From Argyresthia goedartella (taxonomy: Eukaryota; Arthropoda; Insecta; Lepidoptera; Argyresthiidae), in assembly GCA_949825045.1 (NCBI GenBank), contig OX463808.1:32797674-32861673 (forward strand): a stretch of 64,000 bases of DNA, given 5' to 3'. Each line of letters starts with the position of its first letter. Within the stretch, counting starts at the first letter, position 1. The notes below the pieces were generated by a model that was given only the letters and a program-made list of their open reading frames with translations, was not told where the DNA came from and ran no database searches. The position numbers were made by a program, and so were the translations under genes. Shown one piece after another: positions 34,706 through 44,900 of the stretch.

Positions 34706-35347
34706 TTGGCTATTATAGACGCTTTTACTAAATTTATTTTACTAAAACCCGTAAAGAATACTAAAAGTAATACTACCATATCAGTTTTCAGGGATTATTT
34801 TGCCTTGTTTGGAGTCCCAGATAGGGTTGTCACTGACAGAGGTAGCACGTTCACAAGTTCAAATTTTAGGGAATTTCTAGAGGGCAAAAGTGTAAAACAC
34901 GTTTTGAATTCAGTAGCAACGCCTAGAGCAAACGGTCAAGTTGATCGTTACAATCGTACGGTCCTAGGTTCGTTAACAGCAATGATGCACGGAAAAGATG
35001 AAAGAATATGGGATGAAGTTCTGACAGACGTACAATGGGGTTTGAACAATACGATCAATAAGGCTACTGGGAAAACACCTGCAGAACTTTTATTTGGACT
35101 CAGACTTACAGGTGTGGCAGATAGTGAATTAAAACTTTCTGTGGCATTAACTGACGATGACTCATTAGTCAGTAATATAGAGGAGGCTAGATCAGAGGCT
35201 TTGGAAAATATCAACAAGTCCCAAGAACAACAGAAAAAACGTTTTGATAGGGCACGATGTGCACCACGACAGTTTAAAGATGGAGAGCTAGTTAGAGTAG
35301 AAAGAGATATCATGCAGAAGGGTAGTAATATGTTTTGGACCCTATAA
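34706..35347 (+). pseudogene. Ty3/Gypsy integrase fragment, catalytically broken
   Basis: The readable part starts inside the core domain (DAFTKFILLKPVKN) and runs through VVTDRGSTFTSSNF (second catalytic Asp), PRANGQVDRYNRTV, WGLNNTINKATGKTPAELLF and a C-terminal QFKDGELVRV region, ending at a stop in 35345-35347. The segment that would hold the first catalytic Asp (a D-H-x-GP motif) is missing upstream. The position of the catalytic Glu is Asp (GQVD in place of GQVE). A zinc-binding head is also absent. The fragment cannot be an active integrase. Confidence 0.85.
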
Positions 35348-35544
35348 AATTACGAAAGTCTATCCAAATGACAGATACGAAGTCGAAGATACACCTATAA
35401 CAAAAAAAAAAGGGGAAGATTCGGTAGATAAAATCTATCCCTGGCTAACTTATCACACAATCGAATCTGAATCTTCGGAGGATAATATGGATTGATTGGA
35501 TTAGGACACCGGCAGTTTTTACAGTCTGGCAATTGTACATAAGG

Positions 35545-35681
35545 TCATTTAGTAAAGATAATTGGATGAGTTTGTATGGTAGCAAAGTTAGTAAGGTATT
35601 TATTTAAATGGAAAATACATAATGTCATTTAGTAAAGTAAATTGGATGAGTTAGTACGGTAGCAAAGTTAGTAAGGTAATC
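35545..35681. repeat. 79-bp tandem repeat, 2 copies
   Basis: GTCATTTAGTAAAG, then AATTGGATGAGTT and GGTAGCAAAGTTAGTAAGGT, appear near 35545 and again near 35624. They lie just 3' of the integrase fragment. Confidence 0.82.
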
Positions 35682-36007
35682 TGAATTGAGTGAGTTAATT
35701 GTTATAGTTGGACCTATATATAATCGTATATAAATTATTGTTTTAAAGTATTGGCTATTGGTTTTGCTGAAGTGTTGCAGAGATTTTGAATATACGTTAA
35801 ACAATCTATCTGAAAATCTAGTGTAAATTTGTGTAAAAATGGTCAGTTAAATTTTATTCTTTAGTAATGATTTATGATTTTGTTATGGTATAAAGTTATT
35901 AAGAAAAACAACATTGCCCTTTTTGAAATATTTATTTTAAAATAAGCAGTGGTATGTACTTTAATATGAATTCGCGAGGACGCGATGTGGTAGTCAGGAT
36001 GGGTGAA

Positions 36008-36395
36008 TGTTAGGAATTGCATAGTATTGAAATTTTATTAATAATTAAATTTGAGCTATATTGAGTAGAGTAGAGTAGAGTAGACGTTTATTAGCTTTCT
36101 TGTTGTACATAGGGTCTTAGATAAGTATTTTCAGGAACAAACAAGAACCCTGCTAGGGCGCTGCTAACTTAGGATTATAAAAGGTTATAACTTAAATTCT
36201 TACTTACTACCTAGATTACTTATTTTATTTATTATTAATTTTCATAAACTCTCTAAAACAAGAACAATAACAGAATATATTTTACTTTTACTTAAGATAT
36301 AATAACACAAGTCTCACAAGCTCCAAACCTAGTTTTTGCCATGTTCATCAAAAAAATGAAATTGTATGAGTTTTAAAAAAATGAAATCGTAACAC
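36008..36395 (+). repeat. Second direct repeat copy, split by a LINE tail
   Basis: Starts with the TTAGGAATTGCATAGTATTG block at about 36008, stops at 36062, and resumes near 36360 (TATGAGTTTTAAAA ... AATCGTAACAC). The interruption is a LINE 3' end. Confidence 0.8.
36062..36359 (-). mobile_element. LINE 3' end with (GAGTA)n tail
   Basis: About 300 bp starting with four GAGTA units on the plus strand (36062-36082), i.e. a simple-repeat tail of a minus-strand LINE 3' UTR. No coding part is included. The short ATTG at both sides is compatible with a target duplication. Confidence 0.65.
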
Positions 36396-36405
36396 AAGCG
36401 GTAGC

Positions 36406-36622
36406 TATTTCCGCCACCCGAAAGCGCGCAGAAAAATGGCGGCGGAAGTAGTACCCTAAATTAAATCAATATCGGATAAATGTTGCTAAAATATATCGTC
36501 ATATTATAATGAGAAATTTATTATGTTAATGATTTAATTATGAGATTTATTGTGTGAGTTTTAAAATTATAATTTGATACTTCCGCCACCCGAACACGCG
36601 CAGCGGAATGGCGGCGGAAGTA
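36406..36622. repeat. Duplicated GC hairpins in the LTR element 3' region
   Basis: Two copies, about 36406-36450 and 36578-36622, each with an inverted pair around TTCCGCCACCCGAA...GGCGGCGGAAGTA. They stand out in an AT-rich background. They lie about 530-750 bp before the polypurine tract. Confidence 0.8.
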
Positions 36623-37163
36623 ACAATCAAAATTAAAATTATATGGATAATAGACATTTTCAAAAACACAGGGTTAATTTAGTTATTCAATGTAAATAAT
36701 TACAATATTTTTAAGTATATTTATGTTCGATTCCTCTAGAGGAACCTATAAAAGCTCGTGATTGTGAGTGGAGCGGGCAGTCTTGTACCGACACGACAGT
36801 GGATTGGAGCGAATTAATTGTTCATAAGTCGAGTAAATCTTTTTATTGTCGTCGAGAGAAGTACTACCAGGACAAAAGAGTTTACACTTACGTATTTTTA
36901 ATCAATGACAGGGTGTGGTTATTGTAATAATTAAAGGGTAATAGATAAAACAATTTATTTATGGTATTTACAAAATAGTTTCTGAAAAAGTATGTATTTT
37001 GAAAAGATATTGTCTAATGTTGTTATATTTATGCAGATGTTGGATTTAAAATTGTAATTTTTACACAAATAATTTATTTTATTGTTGTTTTGATATTTTA
37101 TGTGATCTGAATTGTTATAAAAAATAATATGTATATTTTTTCTTTAAAAAAAAAGGGGGAAGG

Positions 37164-37294
37164 TGTAGTGTATGCACACCTGAACCCTAATTACGTCTAT
37201 AACTAGCCAACCTTATTTATAACATTACGCATTATACAACTATACATTGAACCTGCAACGCGTATCATTTACCACCTATAGGCCCATCCTTACA
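37164..37294 (+). repeat. 3' LTR, 131 bp
   Basis: Near-identical to 27139-27269, preceded by a purine tract (A9GGGGGAAGG) and followed by the GACC duplication. Confidence 0.92.
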
Positions 37295-38540
37295 GACCTA
37301 ATAACTGCTCTGCTACTCAAACAATTACCAGATGAAGCCATCACCTTCCTCATGTACCTACTTAATGACATACTGCAACGAAAATCAGTATCTAAACAAT
37401 GGAAAGTAGCACAAGTTATCATGATCTTAAAACCAGGAAAACCAGAAAATTATATCAAGTCATACAGGCATATAAGTCTCCTACCAGTAGCGTCAATGCT
37501 ATTAAAGACTCTATACTGATACGGCTCACTTCCCAACTGATTGGAGCAAACATACTTCCTGACCACCAAGGCGGGTTCAGAAAAGGTGGTCAGGAAGGTG
37601 GTTATTCAATGGTGATCAAGCACCATTGAACATGTACATAAACTCGTCGAAAAGATAAATGATAACTTTGAGAAAAAGAACTATATTTTTTTCGGCTTTC
37701 GGCTTTTCATCATATCTGGCATCAAGGCCTTCTAACGAAAATCAAGACGATCGAGACGAAATCCCTTATTTGTGAAATATAAAAGCAGGAGTCTTTATTG
37801 CACGGTAAAGAATGGGTAAAAATACACATGAAAGTGTCCTGGTACCAATCCTATATCTGCTCTACGCAATAGATCTACCGCTGTAGTCCTCACGGGAACA
37901 TTTGCGGACGATATAGCTATACTGGCAATAGTCAAAAGAATGCCTCAAACAAACAACAGATTAGTCTTAACCAAATCTCTGTGTGGCTTAAAGACTGGAG
38001 AATTGAAGCTAACGAAACCAAATCAGTACAAGTAACTTTTACTACACGGGAAGATAACTGTCCACCGGTAACGCTGAACAATATAGAAGTACCTCAAGCG
38101 GAGTCCTGCAGATATCTAGGTAAATACCTAGACAGAAGCCTCACCCCATATATTCACCAAAGATCTAGGAAAAAATTACATAGTTTGTACTGGATGATGA
38201 ATAGAAAATCACAAGCTTCCCTGGAAAGCAAAGCATCTATACAAATGCATCTTGAAGCCCATATGGACCTACGGCCTGCAACTCTGAAACAGCCGCCAAA
38301 TATAAAATAGCACTACTACAAAGGTTCCTGTCGAAAACCCTGCGAATGCCCCGTGGTACATCACAAATGAGAACATCCATAAAGACTTGAGGATTCCGAC
38401 AGTGCATGAAAAAATCATATCCAGCCTTAAAAGATACAAAGCTAGACTGTCCAGTTATCCTATCCAAACGTATTAGCTACAAACCTGATGGCAGAGACAT
38501 CAACATTTAACAGACTAAAAAGAACAACAAGACCTGATCC
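37295..38540 (+). mobile_element. Jockey-clade LINE, 3' part
   Basis: Continuation of the element at 26540. ITALLLKQLPDEAI, VAQVIMILKPGKPEN, GGFRKGGQ, the active-site block TFADDIAILA, VWLKDWRIEANETKS, and the C-terminal end near RLKRTTRPDP. Several frameshifts and stops make it inactive. It lies between gene B and the last exon of gene A. Confidence 0.82.
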
Positions 38541-38907
38541 AGCCACACAAAATTAAAATAACCCAGGGACACTGGTTCCATGCCTACAAGTCTGTCCATA
38601 TAACAAAAATACTGATGACAGATTGCAGTAAGAGAGGAAAAAAAATCTACTCGTAGGTAGTAGGGAGAATTCAAACAGGTTGAATTAGGCCTAGGGTTGG
38701 TTTCCCATGGACATAGACAGCATGGCGTTATTATTCTAAGGACAGCATACATATCTACACCAATAAGATAGAATTATGTTAGATCAGAAATTTTGCTGCA
38801 CTTCATATTTTTTAAACATCATTTAATTCTATTGAAACAATAAAGTGAGTTTTTTTAGAAGACAATTCAGCCAATCTTTTGAACAGTTACTTGAATGAGG
38901 TTTTACC
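38541..38907. other. Spacer downstream of gene A, nothing recognised
   Basis: AT-rich, with no coding or repeat signature that I can name. It would include the 3' UTR of gene A. Confidence 0.5.
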
Positions 38908-41900
38908 TTATTTGTTATCAGCCAACTCTGATGACTTACATTGGTCCAGATGGCTAAACTCGAGTATAAACTTATCTAAGAGATTTTTGAGAACTTTAGG
39001 CTGATCAGATGGAACAAGGTGTCCAGCTCGACGAATCAGACCTTCTATGAAGTTACCGCCGGATTTTAAATACCTGAAACCATTAAAAAATTATATTAAC
39101 ATATATAAGCAAGTAGTATATATTAGGGGTGTAGTAGGGTGCTCCAGGGTTAGCAGCCTACAAATCGTATTGGGAGGCATTCTACAAACTCTCAGCGGCG
39201 GCTCCAAGTAGTCGCTGTGCACACGACAGTCACATCCTGGAACACCACGTCGGCTCGTGGGCTAAACCCGGTGAGGGGCCTGGGGGCTTCGGTAGACAGG
39301 TTTCTACGCGGACGTTTACCGTATGTGCACAAATCTAACTCGGCGGTGAAGGCAGATCACGCTGATAAGCAACGAGTCCTGGCGGATCAGGCAGATTACC
39401 AAGGCCATGTCGATGGCCTAAGGCGGCAGTTGAGGTCAGAAGTGACTGCCGGTCAGAGACTGCATCCGAACCCTCCGCCAGTCGTAGCGGTTTCCGTTCC
39501 ACTGGGCTACGGGGATGAGGACGAGAAAGGGCATCTGCGAGTGCGCGACCGCTTATGAACTAAAATACTCCTACGCAGATGACTATTTCACAAATTGGAA
39601 TTCTAAGACGTAAAGTCTTGTGGCGATGGGCTGAAGTAAAGAGGTTCGGTTTGATGCAGACCGGGCTTTGTCTGAGGCCTGCATACAGGTGGTCTCAGAT
39701 CACCGTGGTCTGTTTAGTGTAGCACTGTTCTCCTTGCTCAGCCTTGGAGGGAAAATTGCTCCCCCCAACCAATAGGGATGGTAGTAACCGCGGCTGCCTC
39801 CGCAACCTTAATTTCGTGTTCGACGCAAAAACAATAAAAAGAATATAAAATCAGCAAGAAAACTGGATATGACTTTTAGCTCATAGAATGTAAGAACACT
39901 CCAAAGAGAACATCTGTCCCGAGCGAAAGACGGCCATTGTAGCTCGTGAGCTCTCTCGATATGATGTAGATGTGGCTGCTATCATCAAAACACAACTCGC
40001 TGAAGAAGGAGAGCTGGTGGAGCACGGTGGCGGATACACTTTCTTCTGGAAAGGCCTTGCCTGTTCTGAGCCGCGACAATCAGGCGTGGGATTCCCCATC
40101 AAGAATCAGTTTGTGAAACATCTGCAAGAGTTTCCGATGCAGAGCTCAGATCTTGTTACAACTTTGCGCCTGCAACTGGACGATAATAACTATCTGAATG
40201 TCATCAGTGTCTATGTTTCTACGCTAGACAAATCTAATGACATTAACGAATGACATTAACGAATGATTTTACGATTTGACTGTATCGTCCCAGGGAACAG
40301 ATCCTTTTACTGGGGGACTTTAATGCCAGGGTAGGACAGGATTTTGCAGCCTGGACTAAAGTCCTAGGCAGATACGGAGTAAGCAGCATAAATACCAACG
40401 CACACCTGCTACTCAGTTCGATCTGGCGATCACGAACACTATGTTCCGAATTCCCGCCAAGCACAAGAACACCTGGATGCGCCCAAGATCCAAGCACTGG
40501 AATCTCATAGACTATGCTATAGTGAGGCAAAAAGATATTTCCCAAGTCCAAATTGCCCGCTTCATGCGCGGTGCACACTGCTAGACAGATCATCGGCTTG
40601 CTGTCGCAAAATAGTATCTCCGCCTCCCACGTCCTTGTAAATCCGTCAGGACTAAGCCACCAAGTCTAAACTTGGACTGGCTAAAGCATTTTGGGACGAG
40701 GGAGAAGTATGCCGAAGCATTGGCTACCGCGCTGCCGCACACCGACACGGAGGTCGGTGTAGTTCATACTGACTGGGGGACTCTTATCTATTCATATTTT
40801 AGACAACGCCACAACTACCTTGGTTCTAAAAGACCGTAAGAACGAGGATTGGTTTGATGAGAATGATAAAGCTCTTAAGGCAATCGACAAACATGGGCGT
40901 CTCAGGCGGCACAAGACAAACATGCATGTTTAATTAAAGTTACTTAAAAGTAATTTATTTTATCAATCTTTTAATAGCTAGGAAGTGAGTTTGCGAATAT
41001 ATCTTTTATTATAAGTTTTGAAAGAGCGTCGAACGAATGTGTTTTTTGCATAATTTGTGCTACATAGGGTAGGAAAAAATGTTTTCTTAGTACGTGAGGA
41101 GAAGCTTTTAACAAAAAGGTTTACGTTGTCGAGTAAACATGCTGAATCTGTATGGCCATTCACCAACTTCTACAGAAATGAAGCGTCCAGGTAAGTGCGT
41201 ATACTTTCTAGGGAGGCAATGTGGAATTTTTGACAAAACTTTTTATTATCATTGTAGTTAGTGCCGATTCTGAAGTGTAATGATTTTAAGAATTTATTTT
41301 GAATTTTCTTAAGATGAGCGACGTGAACCGCATAGTGGGGATATCACACTACGCAACCAATTCTAAGTTACTATAGAATAATACAGCGTTATAATTGTTT
41401 TGGCACGCTTGAAGGGTTTTGATAACCGTAGAATCAAACCAAGTTTTTGGTAGGCTCTAGCTATAAAATGGTCATCGTCGTCACGGTAAAATGTAATGTT
41501 TATTGTTTGTTTGAAAAACTTTTATTCATAAGAACTTAAAAACTACACTATACAGAGCACCCCAAACAGCATTGCTATTTCTCGGGGTAGGTATACACTC
41601 TTTTATAGATAATTATAAGTACCTAACAATACCAAAGCCAATAATTACAAAATGACAATGATGAGATTAGTTAACACTTACACATTATAAAAATAAACAA
41701 AGCTAATCAACAAACAAATTAACGCTAAACAGTAGGTATTGTACTAAAGAGAAGGTAATTAACGGTAGGTAATTAATTAATTCATTAGTAAGTTTATTTA
41801 TTACAGTTTAAAATTGTTCTAAGAAATGATTTTTAAGCAACTTTTTCATCTTTACAAATTTATATGGTATGACACTTTTAGTTACATCACTCATTCTATT

Positions 41901-44900
41901 GAAAATTATAGGTACTAAATATTGTTTTGTTCTTTTCCCATAATTGTTATTTACTTTAGGTACAAAAAACTTTGCCTTGCTTGCTTGCCTAGTTTTTATC
42001 TTGCCTATGAATTGTGTTTTATATGTAGTTGACCAATACTCCTCTTTCGCTATTTCAAAAAGGTATTTTTTATCTACTGGTAATATCTTACAATGTTTAA
42101 ATAGGCCTTCATAATTATCTCTAAACTTATTTTTAATGTGTTTATCAACTAACAGTTTTAGAAAGCGGAGTTGAAGTTGTTTAATTTTGTTTATGTACGT
42201 TTTAAAAGATGAGCCATAAATAACAATGCCATATGATATCAACGAGTCTACCAAGGCAAAGTATAGACAATAAAGGATTGATCGGGGTACAAAATATTTT
42301 GATTGGTTAAATTTCCTTAATAATATTCTTAATTTATCAGTTAGACAGCAAATATGTTTTTTAAAGTTAAAGTTACTATCTATAATAATGCCAAGATATT
42401 TACATTCATAAACTTGAGTAATCGAGGGACATTTACAGTTCAAATGATTCATGTGGAGACAATCATAGCTATGACCTTTAATTATTATTTTAGTGTTAGG
42501 GTCCTTTTTTTTTGGGTAGAAGAAATACACATAACATTTGTCTTTTTTACATTGAGAATGATGCCATTATCATGTGCCCAGCGAGTTATGTTGTCAAAAT
42601 CGTCCTGTAAGCATTGCTGAATTACATTTTGATCCTTATGACTATATAGAAGACATGTGTCATCGGCAAACATATATATTTTACAATGGTTTATCACATT
42701 AGGCATGCTATTAACGTGCATAATATAACAGGCGGGACCGGTCACTGACCCGGTTGCCACACCATAACGGACGTCCTCGCACCTTCCCGTGTAATTATTA
42801 ACTTTAACTGTTAGTTTCCGTTGAGACAAATATTCTCTAAACCAAGCGTTCAGTTTGCCCCGAATTCCACAGGTCTCCATAGACTTCAGAAGGACATCAT
42901 GATCTAGCGTATCAAATGCCTTCCTGAAGTCTATGAAGATAACACCGACATGATGTTTATTATTTAAATAATTATTTATATCATTAGCAAAATTAGACAA
43001 CAGTGAGGACGTGCTTTTCCCTTTTTGGAATCCAAACTGGGAATGTGCGATGACGTCATGCTTAGATAAGAAACGATGGATTTGTCCAGTTAAGGCTTTT
43101 TCAATTATTTTATTGATACATGATAAGATCGCAATAGGCCGATAGTTCGTGGTTTCACTATGGCTACCATTTTTATAGATTGGTCTTACTATTGAAATTT
43201 TCAGATGGTCAGGATACTTACATTGTTGTACAAAAAGGTTTATCATTTTCGCAATTAATGGCCCAATAGCAGTCTTTATGTCTTTTAAATCAGATAGCCT
43301 TAGTTGGTCAAATCCAGGGGACATATGGATATCAAGTTGTTCTATGATTTTTATCACTTGAGAAGCGGTAACCCTAGTGAAGCCCATGGAAGCATTTACA
43401 GTCTTACTATAATTTTGTCTATTTAACAGCTTCGTGTTACAATTATGTTCTGCTTTCAATTGCACTACCTCCGTAGCAAAGGTGTGGGCAAAGTTAGCAC
43501 ATATAGACTGTATATCCAATTTGGTGCCCATATGTTGCATAATAACCTCATCTAAGGATTTCTTATTACGTCCTAACCAATTATTTATATGCTCCCATAC
43601 TTTTTTACTGTTACCCTTACATTGTTTTAATAATTCTTTCCTATGAAGGTTTTTAGACTTATTTAATAATTTAATAGTTTTGTTACGGTATCTCGTATAT
43701 TCTAATCTTTTGGCCATATCATTTGGACAACTTCTCCATTGTTTATACAGATTATCTTTATGAATAATACAGTTTCTTATATCTTTAGTTAGCCACGGAC
43801 ATGCATCCAATTTATTATTTCTAATTTTAATTGATTTTATGTTTTCGTTATATACAACTTCAAATATTTTACATATTTTTTCATACATTAATAAGGGGCA
43901 TTGAAATTGTAGTAGTTCCGACCAGTCTGTATTTTTAAATCTTGTTTTATAGAAGAGTTATCAAATATTAGTTTTGTCTTTTTAACTTGTTGTCTTATTG
44001 AGTTTATAAATAAACCTATGTATACAAGATGATGGTCAGAGGTACCACACCTAACTATGTTTGATTTAAATTTATACAATTTATTTTGTCGTACTAGAAT
44101 ATGATCTAAGCATGATACAATTAATCGAGAGTCCCTAATTTCTTCTCTGGTCACTCCAAATATAGTGTTTAAGAGTCCACACTCGCTTAATGTGTCTTCA
44201 TACAACACTGTGTCCGTATGTCGTTTTATGAGCGTATTTATGTTTATGTCACCAATGATCACAAGGTCTCGGTCACGCGGGACCGAATTCACTACATTTG
44301 CGAGCTCACGTACAAACACTGGCACTTTAGACTGGGCTTTTACAGAAGTAGGCGGTCGATACACTGCTAGCAATTGCAGCCGCACACCGCGCACCTGCAC
44401 AATGCCGGCCAGCGACTCGCACGACGTGAAGAAGGTAGATTCCCGCAGGAAGACGTGGTCCTCATGCACATACATCAATATGCCACCCCCTCTTCTGTTC
44501 TCCCGGCATGCAGCGAACATCTCGAACCCCGGCAGCTGGTACATAGATACCAGGTCCTTTTTAAGGTTAATTTCGGTGAAAATAAGTACATCTAGATATA
44601 TTAAGGCATCCCGTAGTTTAGTTATTATCTCAGTAAAGTTTTTCCTAACCGATCTTACATTTAAATGTGCGATATTAACATCTGTAGTTCTGTTATCAGA
44701 TAAGACATTTATCCATGGTTTTGGGTTTTCATAGGTTTTGGTATGTTTTTCCTGCATATAATCATCTTGATCATTGAATTTTAGCGACTAAAGGTCACAC
44801 ATGTAGGCTTATGTAGTAGTGAGATAAGTAAGTAGGTATACATACTTCAAGATTTAGCAACAGCTTCTAGGTCTGCTCGGGTGGTGATATTCAGCGTCCT

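Larger units (their letters stand above)
27139..37294 (+). mobile_element. LTR retrotransposon derivative with 131-bp LTRs
   Basis: Two 131-bp terminal repeats (27139-27269, 37164-37294), each TGTAGTG...CTTACA, are flanked by the duplication GACC (27135-27138, 37295-37298). The bases after the 5' LTR, TGGCGACC, resemble the tRNA-Arg type primer site of some Gypsy elements. A purine tract (A9 then GGGGGAAGG, about 37146-37163) precedes the 3' LTR. Only an integrase fragment (34706-35347) is recognisable; gag, protease, RT and RNase H are absent. Without the nested 3.6-kb DNA transposon it is about 6.5 kb. It resembles a large retrotransposon derivative that depends on a helper. Confidence 0.9.

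Noticed and set aside
39217..39558. 113-codon frame before the LINE endonuclease
   Set aside because: No recognised domain; I could not separate a real ORF1 from chance in a GC-richer leader, so it is only noted as spacer.
44165..44734. 189-codon plus-strand frame
   Set aside because: Antisense of the CR1-like LINE endonuclease; no independent protein features.
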